A stretch of 64,000 nt of DNA, from NCBI GenBank assembly GCA_023663285.1, contig JAMPHT010000009.1, forward strand, positions 19,414 to 83,413, written 5' to 3'. The DNA comes from Bacillota bacterium (GTDB lineage Bacteria > Bacillota > Clostridia > Lachnospirales > Lachnospiraceae). Position 1 is the first letter of the stretch. Each line of letters opens with the position of its first letter. A model generated the notes under the pieces. It was given only the letters and a program-made list of their open reading frames with translations, did no database searches and had not been told where the DNA came from. Shown piece after piece: positions 32,650-42,870 of this stretch. A program made the translations under genes and the position numbers.

Positions 32650-32676
32650 AACCCCCGGTTTATGCAACCGAGGGTC
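32650..32676 (-). terminator. Terminator after rpsU
   Basis: On the minus strand ACCCTCGGTT pairs with AACCGGGGGT (one G-T wobble) about 13 nt after the rpsU stop. The T tract is short (TTTCCTGTT). Confidence 0.6.
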
Positions 32677-32687
32677 CGTTTACGCTT

Positions 32688-32864
32688 TTAGTTATATTTA
32701 CGTTTTCTTGCCGCTTCGGACTTTTTCTTACGTCTTACACTGGGCTTTTCGTAATGCTCGCGCTTACGAATCTCCTGCTGAATACCCGCCTTGGCGCAGC
32801 TTCTCTTGAAACGGCGCAATGCGCTGTCCAAAGTCTCATTTTCTTTTACGATTACGTTTGACAT
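32688..32864 (-). CDS. rpsU: 30S ribosomal protein S21
   Basis: A short gene encoding 58 residues, beginning [20 protein letters not shown] and ending in the strongly basic tail typical of bS21 (ARKRKYN). S21 binds the small subunit near the 16S rRNA 3' end and helps initiation. The ribosome binding site GGGAGG lies 5 nt upstream. A consensus-like extended -10 promoter lies about 90 nt upstream and a terminator follows, so this is a single-gene unit. Confidence 0.97.
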   Translation of the reverse strand: MSNVIVKENETLDSALRRFKRSCAKAGIQQEIRKREHYEKPSVRRKKKSEAARKRKYN

Positions 32865-32951
32865 CTCTACCCTCCCTTCAGTCCCTCAAGCGTCTTGACT
32901 GATTGGGTTAATATTATGTAATACAGCATTCCTGCCACATACACAATAAGT

Positions 32952-32979
32952 ATTATAACATAAATGTCCCATTCGTCAA
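32952..32979 (-). promoter_or_regulatory. Promoter of rpsU
   Basis: On the minus strand, TTGACG (32974-32979) is followed after 16 nt by TATAAT (32952-32957), with an upstream TG that makes an extended -10. This is a strong sigma-A promoter. Confidence 0.8.
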
Positions 32980-33007
32980 CTGTTTTTTGCCGCATATTTC
33001 AAAAACT

Positions 33008-33024
33008 TCTGCAAAACTTTTGCA
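33008..33024 (-). terminator. Possible terminator after alaS
   Basis: CTGCAAAA and TTTTGCAG form a compact palindrome followed on the minus strand by AAGTTTTTG. It lies 22 nt after the alaS stop. The stem is AT-rich, so confidence is low. Confidence 0.35.
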
Positions 33025-33045
33025 GATTTAACAATCGCGGCAGTT

Positions 33046-35703
33046 TTACGCCAGCTGGCTCTCCAGCACCTTAACAGCCTCTGCGATCGCGGCGGGAATC
33101 CCGCCCGGATCTTTTCCTCCGGCCTGGGCCATGTTGGGGCGTCCGCCGCCGCCGCCGCCCACAAGCCCGGCGATCCCTTTGATCAGATTGCCTGCGTGTG
33201 CGCCCTTTGCCAGCGCGCCCTCGGTAGCCATTGCCACCATGTTCACACGGCCGCCGTCCTGGTTGGACAGAAGCACCACGACGCCTTCTCCCAGCTTACC
33301 CTTAAGCTGATCGCCCAGATCACGCAGCCCGTTCATGTCCACGCCATCCACACTGACAGCCAGCAGTTTTACCCCCCTGACCTCCCTGACCTGGTCCATG
33401 ACGTCGCCCAGGGCGTCCTGTGCCGCCTTCGCCTTCAGGGACTCCAGTTCGGAATGCAGGCTCTTTATCTCCGCCATGATATGGCTGCACTTTTCCACCA
33501 GCGCTGCAGGATTGGTTTTCAACACTCTGCCTGCCTCTTCCAGGGTATTCTCCAGATTTCTGTAATAGCTCATAACGCCGCTGCCGGTCAGGGCCTCGAT
33601 ACGCCTTACCCCGGCCGCCACTCCGTTTTCGGACAGAATCTTAAAGCAGCTGATATTTCCTGTATTTGCCACATGGGTACCGCCGCAGAGCTCCACGGAG
33701 AAGTCTCCCATCCTGACCACCCGTACACGATCGCCGTACTTCTCTCCGAACAGCGCCATAGCCCCTGTTTTCTTCGCGTCCTCAATACTCATGACCTCTG
33801 TGACAACAGGAAGGTTCTCGGCAATTTTTTCATTTACCATAGCCTCGACCCTGTCCAGCTCTTCCCCGGTCATTGCCGCCGAATGGCTGAAGTCAAACCG
33901 CAGCCTCTCACCGTCCACATAGGAGCCGGACTGCTCCACATGGGTGCCCAGCACCTCCCGCAGGGCTTTCTGGAGCAGATGGGTGGCGCTGTGGTTTTTG
34001 CAGGTATTTCTGCGGTTCTTAGGATCCACCTCCAGAAATGCCTTCTCGTCTGTGCTGATGGTTCCCCTCAACACCCTGCCCACGTGTCCGATCCTTTCAC
34101 CGGAAAGCTTTACGGTATCCTGCACCTCAAACTCACCGCCCGGCGTGCGGATGATACCGGTATCTCCCCTCTGGCCGCCCATGGTGGCGTAAAAGGGTGT
34201 CTTTCTCACAATGATCGTACCGTCCTGTCCCGCCTCCAGGCATCCTCTTACCTCCGTCTCGGAAGCCAGAGCGGCTATTCTGTCCTCGCCGGTCAATGTG
34301 TCATAGCCCGCAAATTCGCTTGTGATCCCGCTGTCCAGCCCGTCGAACAGACCGGCTCCCACATTCAGCTTTGCAGAAAAGCTCTGGTTGTCCCTTGCCA
34401 TCTGCTTCTGACCTTCCATGGCTTCTGCAAAGCCTTTCTCATCCACCTTCAGACCTTCCTCCTCCGCCAGCTCCACAGTAAGCTCCAGCGGGAACCCAAA
34501 GGTATCATAGAGATAGAACGCAGACTTCCCGTCGATGACCTGTGCCTTTTCTTCCTTCCTTGCATCCAGGATCTTGCGGAATTCTTTCATGCCGTTCTCC
34601 AGCGTACTCTCGAAGCGGTCGATCTCCTTCTTCAGCTCGGACAACACAAATTCCTGATTCTTTACCAGAAGAGGATAGCTCTCACCGTAAATATCCCTGA
34701 TAAACATTTCTGCGATCTTCAGTACATCATCGGTCCTTAAGTTCAGTACCCTTGCGTGCCGCACCGCCCGGCGGATCAGACGCCGGAGCACATAGCCCGC
34801 CCCGGCATTGGCAGGAAGAAGCTTTGCCTCATCCCCCATCAGCATGACGCTGGTACGGATATGGTCAGCCAGTATCCGCATGGATCTGGTCAGCTTTTCA
34901 TCCTCCTCATACTTTGTGCCGGAAACCTTTTCTATATAGGCGATGATCGGCGCATACAGATCGGTCCTGTAAACATCCTTTGTGCCGTTTAAGAAAGCCA
35001 GGACCCGCTCCAGTCCCCAGCCGGTGTCTACATTCTTCTGCTTCAGCGGCGTCAGCGTCCCGTCCTGATGCTTCTCATACTGCATAAACACATCATTTCC
35101 CAGCTCGGTATACTTGCCGCAGTGGCATCCGGGCCCGCAGTCCGGCCCGCAGTCCGGCCGGTCCTCAATGTAGAACATTTCACTGTCGGGGCCGCAGGGA
35201 CCGTACTCCAGCCCCCACCAGTTGTCCTTCGCCGGAAGGTAATATATATTTTCCTTTTTAAATCCGGAGGCAATACGGTACTGGGCTCCCTCCTCATCCC
35301 TGGGTGCGTTCTCATCCCCCGCAAACACGGTTGCGGCAAGATGGTCCGCGTCAAAACCAAAGACCTCCGTCAAGAGCTCATAGCTCCACTGGCAGCGTTC
35401 CTTCTTAAAATAATCTCCCAGGCTCCAGCTTCCCAGCATCTCAAAGAAGGTTCCGTGACTCTTATCTCCCACCGAATCAATGTCATTGGTACGGACACAG
35501 CCCTGCACATTACAGAGCCTATTCCCCAGAGGATGCTTCTGCCCCAGCAGATAGGGCATTAAGGGCTGCATTCCGGCCACATTGAAAAGAACCCCCGTGG
35601 AACCGTCTGAGACCAGGGAAACAGCCCCCACATCCTTATGTCCCCTGTCGATATAAAATTGCTTCCAGGTCTTTCTGAGCTCGTCCGATGTAAATTGTTT
35701 CAT
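33046..35703 (-). CDS. alaS: Alanyl-tRNA synthetase
   Basis: Charges tRNA-Ala. It has an N-terminal class II catalytic domain, the editing domain with zinc-binding HSATHLL and CGGTHV motifs, and a C-terminal oligomerisation/DHHA1 domain that ends in a Gly-rich GGGGGGRPNMAQAGG segment. With 885 aa the length is normal. I prefer ATG 35703 (MKQFTSDELRK) because it aligns with the family start; ATG 35712-35715 upstream lies almost on its ribosome binding site. An unusual Cys-Pro-Asp-rich CGPDCGPGCHCG stretch near residue 190 might bind metal. It has its own consensus promoter, with no T-box. Confidence 0.97.
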   Translation of the reverse strand: MKQFTSDELRKTWKQFYIDRGHKDVGAVSLVSDGSTGVLFNVAGMQPLMPYLLGQKHPLGNRLCNVQGCVRTNDIDSVGDKSHGTFFEMLGSWSLGDYFKKERCQWSYELLTEVFGFDADHLAATVFAGDENAPRDEEGAQYRIASGFKKENIYYLPAKDNWWGLEYGPCGPDSEMFYIEDRPDCGPDCGPGCHCGKYTELGNDVFMQYEKHQDGTLTPLKQKNVDTGWGLERVLAFLNGTKDVYRTDLYAPIIAYIEKVSGTKYEEDEKLTRSMRILADHIRTSVMLMGDEAKLLPANAGAGYVLRRLIRRAVRHARVLNLRTDDVLKIAEMFIRDIYGESYPLLVKNQEFVLSELKKEIDRFESTLENGMKEFRKILDARKEEKAQVIDGKSAFYLYDTFGFPLELTVELAEEEGLKVDEKGFAEAMEGQKQMARDNQSFSAKLNVGAGLFDGLDSGITSEFAGYDTLTGEDRIAALASETEVRGCLEAGQDGTIIVRKTPFYATMGGQRGDTGIIRTPGGEFEVQDTVKLSGERIGHVGRVLRGTISTDEKAFLEVDPKNRRNTCKNHSATHLLQKALREVLGTHVEQSGSYVDGERLRFDFSHSAAMTGEELDRVEAMVNEKIAENLPVVTEVMSIEDAKKTGAMALFGEKYGDRVRVVRMGDFSVELCGGTHVANTGNISCFKILSENGVAAGVRRIEALTGSGVMSYYRNLENTLEEAGRVLKTNPAALVEKCSHIMAEIKSLHSELESLKAKAAQDALGDVMDQVREVRGVKLLAVSVDGVDMNGLRDLGDQLKGKLGEGVVVLLSNQDGGRVNMVAMATEGALAKGAHAGNLIKGIAGLVGGGGGGRPNMAQAGGKDPGGIPAAIAEAVKVLESQLA

Positions 35704-35746
35704 ACTGATATCCATGCCTTTCTGTAAACTCTTATACTAAAAAAAT

Positions 35747-35775
35747 ATTATAATTTCATTTGTCCTGATTGTCAA
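35747..35775 (-). promoter_or_regulatory. Consensus sigma-A promoter of alaS
   Basis: On the minus strand, TTGACA (35770-35775) is followed by exactly 17 nt and TATAAT (35747-35752). Both boxes match the consensus fully. The leader is only about 40 nt, so there is no room for a T-box. Confidence 0.9.
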
Positions 35776-35789
35776 ATTTTGGGGCCGCC

Positions 35790-37475
35790 TTACTCGTCTT
35801 CCTCCTCCAGAATCTCATTTAAAGCCTCTCTGGTTTCCATTATTTCGTCATGGTCCCCCCGCTTCAAAGCCGCCTCAAAAGCCGTGATGTAATGATCCAG
35901 CTTCTTCCTCCTGTCTCCCAGGGCTTCCTCATACATACGCTCGGCCCGCAGGAGCACCAGCCGATTCTCCTCGTAATCCCTGGGCTGGATCTTCAAATAA
36001 GCCAGTTCCTCCATACGCCTGCTGATCTCCTCGTCAGTCATCTGATTATCCTGGCCTTTGATGATCATTTTTCGGGAAAGACCCGTGGACACTACCGTCA
36101 CCTCCACCTCCAGCAGAGAATTGATATCGTAGGTGTAGGTCACATCCACCGACTCCTGTCCTTTCGGCCCCTTGGGCACCTCGATCTCCAGTTCTCCCAG
36201 AAACAGATTGTTTCTTGCAAAACGGCTCTCTCCCTGCAGCACCCTGACCCGGACTGAGGTCTGATTATCCCTGACTGTGTAAAGGCGCTCCGTGTGGCTG
36301 GCAGGAATGACTGTATTCCTCTCTATGATGGGACAGAACCTGCCGTCCTCAAATTTGCCTTCCTCGTATTCCACCACGACTTCAGTCCCCAGGGTGAAAG
36401 AGCATACATCCGTCAGGATGACCTCCTTCACTTCCTCCCGACGCTCCTTCATGGCTCCCTGCACCGCTGCTCCCAGGGCAACAGTCTCGTCCGGATTCAT
36501 TCTGGTATCCGGGAACTTTCTGAAAAGCCGGATCAGGAAATCCCGGACAACAGACAGCCTGGTGGCGCCGCCGATGAGCAGTACCTCGTCTATATCGCCA
36601 AGCTTTAATCCCGCGTCGGAAAGACTCTTTTTCACAGGCTCTCTGATCTTCATCAGCAGATCCTCACAGGCTTCCTCATATTCCTTATAGGTGATGCGCT
36701 GCTCCAGCGTCTCCTCATGGTACAGAAAGGTCATAAGTACCTCCGCATTGTCGCTGATGGCACATTTTGCCTTTTCCGCCTGGCGGTATAAGCGCACCTG
36801 CTCTTTCTCTGTCATTCCCGCAAGCTGCAGCCCTGCCTTCTGTAAAAACAGCTTTGCCATCACCTCCGTAAAGTCCTCGCCGCCCAGATAGTTATCCCCG
36901 GCAACCGCCCGAACCTCCAGAATATTATGGTACAGCTCCAGAATAGAGACGTCAAAGGTTCCGCCTCCCAAGTCAAACACCAGGAAACGGGTATCCTGAT
37001 TTTTATCATACAGGCCATACGCCACCGCAGCGGCAGTGGGCTCGGAGATCATCCGCTCCACTTTAAGCCCCGCCAGCTCTCCCGCCCGCTTTGTAGCCTT
37101 CCGCCTCTTGTCGTCAAAATAGGCAGGAACGCTGATGACCGCCTCGGTGACCTCCTCTCCCAGGAAGCTTTCCGCATCCTCCTTCAGCGCCCGCAGCACC
37201 ATGCTGGAAAGCTCCTCCGGTTTAAAATGTCTGCCGCTCAAAATATACTCCCGCTCCGTCCCCATACTCCGCTTAAAGGTCTGGGCAACGGAATCCGGGT
37301 ACAGACTCATACGTTCTCTGGCCGTCTCCCCTACATAGACATTTCCCTCTCCGTCCACGCTGACAACCGAGGGCGTCAGGTTTTTGCCAAGCCTGTTGGG
37401 TATTATCCGGGGGCCGTCCTCTGTGAAATATGCGATCAAACTGTTCGTTGTGCCCAAATCAATTCCTACTATCAT
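35790..37475 (-). CDS. Hsp70-family chaperone, HscC-like
   Basis: A 561-aa Hsp70 protein, shorter than DnaK (about 610-640) and similar in size to HscC. The ATPase motifs are GIDLGTTNS (about 4-12), [17 protein letters not shown] near 140, [10 protein letters not shown] near 193 and [12 protein letters not shown] near 335. The substrate-binding domain and a short helical lid with an acidic end follow. Start ATG 37475 has GAGG 6 nt upstream. It comes directly after the gene for the J/TPR protein (32 nt), which suggests that the two work as a dedicated pair. Confidence 0.92.
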   Translation of the reverse strand: MIVGIDLGTTNSLIAYFTEDGPRIIPNRLGKNLTPSVVSVDGEGNVYVGETARERMSLYPDSVAQTFKRSMGTEREYILSGRHFKPEELSSMVLRALKEDAESFLGEEVTEAVISVPAYFDDKRRKATKRAGELAGLKVERMISEPTAAAVAYGLYDKNQDTRFLVFDLGGGTFDVSILELYHNILEVRAVAGDNYLGGEDFTEVMAKLFLQKAGLQLAGMTEKEQVRLYRQAEKAKCAISDNAEVLMTFLYHEETLEQRITYKEYEEACEDLLMKIREPVKKSLSDAGLKLGDIDEVLLIGGATRLSVVRDFLIRLFRKFPDTRMNPDETVALGAAVQGAMKERREEVKEVILTDVCSFTLGTEVVVEYEEGKFEDGRFCPIIERNTVIPASHTERLYTVRDNQTSVRVRVLQGESRFARNNLFLGELEIEVPKGPKGQESVDVTYTYDINSLLEVEVTVVSTGLSRKMIIKGQDNQMTDEEISRRMEELAYLKIQPRDYEENRLVLLRAERMYEEALGDRRKKLDHYITAFEAALKRGDHDEIMETREALNEILEEEDE

Positions 37476-37507
37476 ATCATGCCTCATTTCTGTTTCTGTC
37501 TGCTCTG

Positions 37508-40500
37508 CTATCGTTCCGCGAACACATTATGCTTCAGGGCAAGCATATACTCGTCCGATGGCTGGCGCTCTAAACTGCGCAAAAGGCGTTCTTCCGCTTC
37601 CTTCCGCTTTCCCTTCCGAATCAAAAACAGAATGCGCAGGGATTCCAACTCCTTGCACACCGCGCTGGTACAGAAGTGGCAGAGGCCGCACTCCTGCTCT
37701 CTGTCCAGAAGCGCCTGTATTTCATCCTCCTCTTTCGTGTACCAGGCTGCCAGGATCTCCTTCTGCAAATGTGCCTTCTCCCGGTTAAAGTATTTGTCAT
37801 CTCCGGAAAGCTTTTCGCTCTGCAGCCACTTTCTTAACTGTTCGCCATATTTTCTCCCCAGCTTGTCCATGCCGCTGACGATGCAGGCAAACACGGCGTC
37901 CGACAGTGTGCCTTCGCCTCCTGCGCTGTCCCGGTAGTATACCGCCTCCGCCATATAGTCCGCCAGATCCTTTTTTTCTCCAAACAGAAGCTCCGCCCAG
38001 AAAGCCTGCAGATAAAAGCTGCCAAGCTCCCCGCCTTTCCCCTGGGGCGTTTTCATGCGGCCGATCAGCCTTCCGATGCCGTCCTTTTTTATTTTAAGCT
38101 CCCCTGCCCACTCTGTCAGCAGCTGTCTCGCCTGTTTTTCTTCCCCGCACGTGATATATGCCTCCACACTCTTTTCATAATATTTCCATTTGCTGCCGTT
38201 TTGGCATTTGCCGTACCACTCACAGGCATCCGCAGCTCTTCCCAGATTGATATACACCTCCGCCATCTGATTCAGGAACCACGTGCTTTGTTCCTTTACG
38301 ATCTCATTATACTGTCTGCAGGCTGCAAGCGCCATCTCATAATCGCCCAGCAGGGAATACAGATTTGCCATATCCGTATAAATAACAGGTGACATTTCTT
38401 CATCCATATATAAAATTGCCTTTTTTATGTAAAATAATGCCTTTTCAAAATCACCCGTGTACTTATAGACAAAGCTCAGGCCGTTAAGGGCATAAGGATT
38501 GGAGGGATTCAGCGCCAGCGCCTTCTCAAAATCCTCCCGCGCCTCTTTATAATGATGAGCGGCCCTGTGGAAGATCCCGCGCTCCACAAACATATAACTG
38601 TCCGGACAGTTATAAAGATATTCCGTCAATACCGGCAGCCCGCTTTCGTAAAAGGACAGCTTTCCGTCCTCCACCTGCTTTCTGAAATGCTTTCTGAATG
38701 CTTTCAGCTTTTTGTTTAAGACGTCCAGCTCCATCATCCCGTGAGCCTGCTGGTACTTATATGCCTCCAGCACGTCGCTTTTGACTCCGTTTTTCTCTGC
38801 GTCCTCAAATACTCTCTTCAGTTCCTCCGGCTGTTCCAGGTCAAAATATACCTTCGCCACATACTCATAGGGCTTGACAAAAGTCGGAAAATACTGAATA
38901 CATCGGCTTCCCGCCCGAATCACTCCGCCCGGATCCAGCTGCCTTCTGTAAGCCTCCAGAGAGGCTGCATAAGCCGCATACACCTGATGATCCTCCACCA
39001 GACTCCTGACCGTTTCCTCACATTTTTCATACTCCTGCATCTCAGTATAGATCTGTGCCATTTCCAGCAGGATCCCAATGTCCCTGGCGTTTCCCTCCAG
39101 GACGGCCCGGCCCTCACGTATTGCCTCTGCGAACTTTGCTTCTTCCTGAAAGCCCAGATTGTGAAAGCACTGCATACGAATCATATGTGCCTGCTTCTGC
39201 CGGTCCCTGTCCTTTTCCCGCTCTTCTTCGCTCTCATCGGCAAGCAGCTTCTTTTCCAGGGCTTCCTCCCAGGCATGGGTCATGGTTATGGATGCGTCAT
39301 ATTCCGCCTCCTCCACGTAAAGCTTTGCCATAAGGCCGTTCCACTCTGCTTCCTTCTCCTCCGGCAGCTGCTTCTCAAGCTGCAACGCAAGTCTGATTCC
39401 TCTGGCTATTTTCCCGTCCTGAAGATAACACCAGCATAATTCCAGTGCAGAAGCGCTGTTTTTATTTTTACGCCAGTCCTCCTCCAGCTCCTCCTCTATT
39501 TCTTCGTTCACCCTGCACAGCAGCTCCATAAACTCGTCGCCGCTTCCTGCAGAAAGCACCTTTTCGGCGCACTTCTTGGCCTCCTTGAACTGCCGATTAT
39601 CGTAATACCACTCCGTCAGGCGCACATTGGCCATATAATGTCCGTCATTTTCCTCCTTCAGGCTTTCGTAAATCTTAGCGGAACGCCGTCGGAAAGCTCC
39701 CTCCTCAGCCTGACCCTGCCGCCAGAGCATCTCGGCTGCATTGTAACAGAGCATTGCGTCCCCCGGATACTTTTCCAGAAGCTTATCCAGAAGGGCGATG
39801 GCTTCCTGCAGTCTGCCCTGCTTTTCCAGAAGCTCCGCACGGCAGACCTCCATGGCAGGGTGGCTGATCTTCAGCCCGTCCGCATTCTCAATATTCTGAC
39901 GGGCCTGCTCTAAGTCGTCGCTCTGCAGCGCCTGCCAGCAGCGGTCATAATATTGCAGGAACAAATCATAGGGGGCGTCTTCCTCTCCCTCGAACTGGTC
40001 GAACTCCACGTCCTCCCCCCGCTCGCACTTGGCCAGAATATAGCGGATAAAATCTGCCGGAAATTTTTCCCGCAGGGCCGCGGCGTCTGTCGTAATGCAA
40101 AGCTTCCTGTCCAGGAGCTTCCAGACGTCCCCCGGCAGCCTGAAATGATCCATGATAAACCGCAGCAGCTTGACACGACAGTTCTCCTCTTCCTCCAGAG
40201 AAAGGAAACAGTCGTCTGCAAATAAGGCTTCCCACGCTTTTACGTCCCGTCTGCTTTTGATATTGCCGTAAAGAGAAGCAGCCTTTTCCACCCAGACGCC
40301 GGAGGCCGTCTCATCCCGCCGCTCTTCTTCGCTCTCATCGGACTCCTTTGCCAGGCGGCAGGCTTCCTCATAAGCCTCTCTGAGCCGCTTAAAACCCTCC
40401 GGATCATCTTCCGGATTCGTCACTGAAAGTCTCTCCCTGTAGGCATTTTTAATACTTTTTTCATCCTTTGTGGGCTCAATGCCAAGTATTTGAAACACTT

Positions 40501-40513
40501 CGATCCTGTCCAT
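37508..40513 (-). CDS. J-domain-like and TPR protein, partner of HscC-like Hsp70
   Basis: A 1001-aa protein with an N-terminal J-like domain (about 1-60, [29 protein letters not shown]...), followed by a long helical TPR solenoid (about 180-860). In the J domain the canonical HPD tripeptide is replaced by [10 protein letters not shown], as is usual in the HscC-associated class. TPR units are evident, for example [19 protein letters not shown] near 670 and [19 protein letters not shown] near 730. The C-terminal region carries a CGLCHFC motif near residue 940 that may bind metal. It is likely a client-recruiting cochaperone for the downstream Hsp70. Confidence 0.88.
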   Translation of the reverse strand: MDRIEVFQILGIEPTKDEKSIKNAYRERLSVTNPEDDPEGFKRLREAYEEACRLAKESDESEEERRDETASGVWVEKAASLYGNIKSRRDVKAWEALFADDCFLSLEEEENCRVKLLRFIMDHFRLPGDVWKLLDRKLCITTDAAALREKFPADFIRYILAKCERGEDVEFDQFEGEEDAPYDLFLQYYDRCWQALQSDDLEQARQNIENADGLKISHPAMEVCRAELLEKQGRLQEAIALLDKLLEKYPGDAMLCYNAAEMLWRQGQAEEGAFRRRSAKIYESLKEENDGHYMANVRLTEWYYDNRQFKEAKKCAEKVLSAGSGDEFMELLCRVNEEIEEELEEDWRKNKNSASALELCWCYLQDGKIARGIRLALQLEKQLPEEKEAEWNGLMAKLYVEEAEYDASITMTHAWEEALEKKLLADESEEEREKDRDRQKQAHMIRMQCFHNLGFQEEAKFAEAIREGRAVLEGNARDIGILLEMAQIYTEMQEYEKCEETVRSLVEDHQVYAAYAASLEAYRRQLDPGGVIRAGSRCIQYFPTFVKPYEYVAKVYFDLEQPEELKRVFEDAEKNGVKSDVLEAYKYQQAHGMMELDVLNKKLKAFRKHFRKQVEDGKLSFYESGLPVLTEYLYNCPDSYMFVERGIFHRAAHHYKEAREDFEKALALNPSNPYALNGLSFVYKYTGDFEKALFYIKKAILYMDEEMSPVIYTDMANLYSLLGDYEMALAACRQYNEIVKEQSTWFLNQMAEVYINLGRAADACEWYGKCQNGSKWKYYEKSVEAYITCGEEKQARQLLTEWAGELKIKKDGIGRLIGRMKTPQGKGGELGSFYLQAFWAELLFGEKKDLADYMAEAVYYRDSAGGEGTLSDAVFACIVSGMDKLGRKYGEQLRKWLQSEKLSGDDKYFNREKAHLQKEILAAWYTKEEDEIQALLDREQECGLCHFCTSAVCKELESLRILFLIRKGKRKEAEERLLRSLERQPSDEYMLALKHNVFAER

Positions 40514-40583
40514 CTGAACACTCCATTCATATCAAGACAAAGGAGCAGAATATCACTCCCGCTCCCCGACTTTTCATTATCCC

Positions 40584-41972
40584 TTAAAACGTAAACTTAT
40601 CCGCAAAATATGCCTCCAACTCCGCAATGGCAACCCTTTCCTGCTCCATGGAATCTCTGAAACGAACAGTTACACAGCCATCTGTCTCGGAATCAAAATC
40701 ATAAGTAACGCAGAAAGGAGTTCCGATCTCATCCTGACGGCGATAACGCTTACCGATATTTCCTCTGTCGTCAAATTCACAGTTATAGCTCTTGGACAGC
40801 TGTGTAAAAATCTTCTCCGCCCCCTCGTTCAGCTTTTTGGAAAGAGGCAGCACGCCGATCTTTATCGGCGCCAGGGCAGGATGAAAGCGAAGCACGGTGC
40901 GCATATCGCCGCCCTCCAGCTCTTCCTCGTCATAGGCGGCGCACAAAAATGCCAGAACCACACGGTCTGCGCCAAGAGAAGGCTCGATCACATAAGGTAT
41001 GTACTTTTCCTTCTTTTCGTCGTCAAAGTAACTCATATCCTCGCCGGAGGTATTGGCGTGCTGGGTCAGATCATAGTCAGTCCTGTCTGCGATCCCCCAC
41101 AGCTCGCCCCACCCGAAGGGGAACAGAAACTCAATGTCGGTAGTCCCCTTGCTGTAGAAACAAAGCTCTTCCGGGCTGTGATCCCGAAGGCGCATCTCAT
41201 CCTCCTTCATCCCCAGAGACAGCAGCCAGTCACGGCAGAACCCTCTCCAGTACCGGAACCATTCCAGATCGGTGCCCGGCTCACAGAAGAACTCCAGCTC
41301 CATCTGCTCGAATTCTCTTGTACGGAAGGTAAAATTACCGGGTGTGATCTCATTGCGGAAAGACTTCCCGATCTGCCCGATGCCAAAGGGAATCTTCTTT
41401 CTGGAGGTCCGCTGCACATTCTTAAAATTCACGAAAATGCCCTGGGCCGTCTCAGGACGGAGATATACCACGCTTTTCGCATCCTCCGTGACGCCCTGGA
41501 AGGTCTTGAACATCAGGTTGAACTGGCGGATATCCGTAAAATTATGCTTGCCGCAGCCGGGACAGGGAATATTATGCTCTTCAATAAAATTCTTCATCTG
41601 TTCCTGGCTCCAGGCATCCACGCTCTCTTCCAGCGCGATTTCCTTCTCTGCGCAGAAATCCTCTATCAGCTTATCTGCCCGGAAACGCTCATGGCACTCC
41701 TTACAGTCCATCAGCGGGTCCGAAAACCCACCCAAATGCCCGCTGGCCACCCAGGTCTGGGGATTCATCAGAATCGCACAGTCTACACCCACGTTATAGG
41801 GGTTCTCCTGAATAAATTTCTGCCACCAGGCTTTCTTCACATTATTTTTCAGTTCCACCCCAAGATTGCCATAGTCCCATGTATTTGCCAATCCGCCGTA
41901 TATCTCCGAGCCGGGATACACAAAGCCTCTCGCTTTCGCCAGCGCAACAATTTTTTCCATCGTCTTTTCCAT
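40584..41972 (-). CDS. glyS: Glycyl-tRNA synthetase (dimeric type)
   Basis: Class II synthetase that charges tRNA-Gly, in the single-chain alpha2 form. It has 462 residues with motifs [10 protein letters not shown] (about 180), [14 protein letters not shown] (about 230) and EPSLGADR near 360, and the C-terminal anticodon-binding domain (about 370-462). Start ATG 41972 has AAGGA upstream and a family-like N-terminus ([21 protein letters not shown]). The gene order era-yqzL-recO-glyS resembles that of many Firmicutes, with a lipoprotein inserted. Hairpin element B lies directly upstream. Confidence 0.96.
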   Translation of the reverse strand: MEKTMEKIVALAKARGFVYPGSEIYGGLANTWDYGNLGVELKNNVKKAWWQKFIQENPYNVGVDCAILMNPQTWVASGHLGGFSDPLMDCKECHERFRADKLIEDFCAEKEIALEESVDAWSQEQMKNFIEEHNIPCPGCGKHNFTDIRQFNLMFKTFQGVTEDAKSVVYLRPETAQGIFVNFKNVQRTSRKKIPFGIGQIGKSFRNEITPGNFTFRTREFEQMELEFFCEPGTDLEWFRYWRGFCRDWLLSLGMKEDEMRLRDHSPEELCFYSKGTTDIEFLFPFGWGELWGIADRTDYDLTQHANTSGEDMSYFDDEKKEKYIPYVIEPSLGADRVVLAFLCAAYDEEELEGGDMRTVLRFHPALAPIKIGVLPLSKKLNEGAEKIFTQLSKSYNCEFDDRGNIGKRYRRQDEIGTPFCVTYDFDSETDGCVTVRFRDSMEQERVAIAELEAYFADKFTF

Positions 41973-42012
41973 CTTGTCCTTACCCTCGCATTTCTTTATT
42001 CTTACTTCCAAT

Positions 42013-42161
42013 CATGCCTGCACAAACAATCCATGAGAAGAATGCCCGCCCAAAGCGAACTTGTTCGCTTGGCATTCTTCAGTGTGAGATTAGAATTTCT
42101 TCGCAAAACAGCCTATGCTGTGAGCGAAAATTGCCGAAGGCAATTGGAAATTCTTCTCACA
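42013..42161 (-). repeat. Dispersed hairpin element, copy B
   Basis: Intergenic between the lipoprotein gene and glyS. It shares the linkers CACAAACAATCC and the segment around CAGTGTGAGATTAG with copy A. Arms here are AAGAATGCC/GGCATTCTT with an inner AAGCGAAC/GTTCGCTT, and TGTGAGA..AGAATTTC/GAAATTCT..TCTCACA enclosing ACAGC/GCTGT and AATTGCC/GGCAATT. The arm sequences differ from copy A but still pair. It begins right after the lipoprotein stop, matching the site of copy A. Confidence 0.8.
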
Positions 42162-42162
42162 C

Positions 42163-42789
42163 TTATTTCATCAAAATGTACACTGTTTCTTCCACAGCGG
42201 AAGCATCCACGCTTCCATCCTCATTTAAAACCGCCCCCGGACTGAGATAGGTGACTTTTGCCGGACAGTAGATAATGGCTTTCCCATCCGTCACGATCAG
42301 TTTTCTGCTTCCTTCCTGCTTCAGCTGTTCCTCCGTTTTCAGACTTTCATCCCTGATGCTCTTCAACACTGCATCCTTGATGTATCCCTGCTCAAAAGCC
42401 TCGTCCACGGTTCCGTAAAAAAAGCTTCCGAATTGCTTATTGAACTGTTCATTGAACGCATTAAAGCTGGTATATCCGTCGAATCTGCAGACGATCAATA
42501 TCCTGTTTTCAGCCTCCGACAGCGCCTCTACCCTATCCACCGTAACAGCCTGCTTCTCTCCTGCGCCTCCGTTGAACCTCTCCGCCTCCTCCGCCGCCAT
42601 GTCGGACAGCTCTGACAGACTGTAATAATCTCTGTCAAACTCCCCTACCAGATAATAGGTCATTCCGCCGTTCCTGTCCACAGAGATCGTGGTAGCATCA
42701 ACGGTTTCCTGCACCCCTGTCTGCCCGCACCCCGCAAGCGCCACAGCCAACAGACAGGCCAAAGCCCAAAACCTCCTGCTTTTATTCAT
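42163..42789 (-). CDS. Lipoprotein of unknown function
   Basis: A 208-aa secreted lipoprotein: signal MNKSRRFWALACLLAVALAGC with lipobox ALAGC (Cys21). The mature part begins with a segment (VQETVDATTISVDRNGG) typical of a family found next to glyS or recO in Lachnospiraceae, followed by a helical and beta-strand domain without motifs that I know. A strong promoter lies upstream inside the end of recO. Hairpin element B directly follows its stop codon. Confidence 0.85.
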   Translation of the reverse strand: MNKSRRFWALACLLAVALAGCGQTGVQETVDATTISVDRNGGMTYYLVGEFDRDYYSLSELSDMAAEEAERFNGGAGEKQAVTVDRVEALSEAENRILIVCRFDGYTSFNAFNEQFNKQFGSFFYGTVDEAFEQGYIKDAVLKSIRDESLKTEEQLKQEGSRKLIVTDGKAIIYCPAKVTYLSPGAVLNEDGSVDASAVEETVYILMK

Positions 42790-42841
42790 TCCATAACTCC
42801 TTGATCAATCTGTCACATTTCCAGTCATGCCTAGCTAATTT

Positions 42842-42870
42842 ATTGTATCAAAAACACTCTTCTTTTTCAA
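42842..42870 (-). promoter_or_regulatory. Promoter of the lipoprotein-glyS unit
   Basis: On the minus strand, TTGAAA (42865-42870) is followed by 17 nt and TACAAT (42842-42847). The -35 overlaps the last codons of recO. Confidence 0.7.

Noticed and set aside
33196-34740. Long plus-strand open frame of 514 codons opposite alaS
   Set aside because: It is an antisense shadow of alaS with no own ribosome binding site, and its translation has no recognisable domain.
37508-40513. Frame error or fusion in the 1001-aa J/TPR gene
   Set aside because: The frame is continuous, repeats run throughout and the HscC pairing explains the architecture.
42013-42161. T-box leader for glyS
   Set aside because: The region has several hairpins, but no T-box antiterminator core (AGGGTGGNACCGCG) was found, and a related element lies before an unrelated flavoprotein gene.
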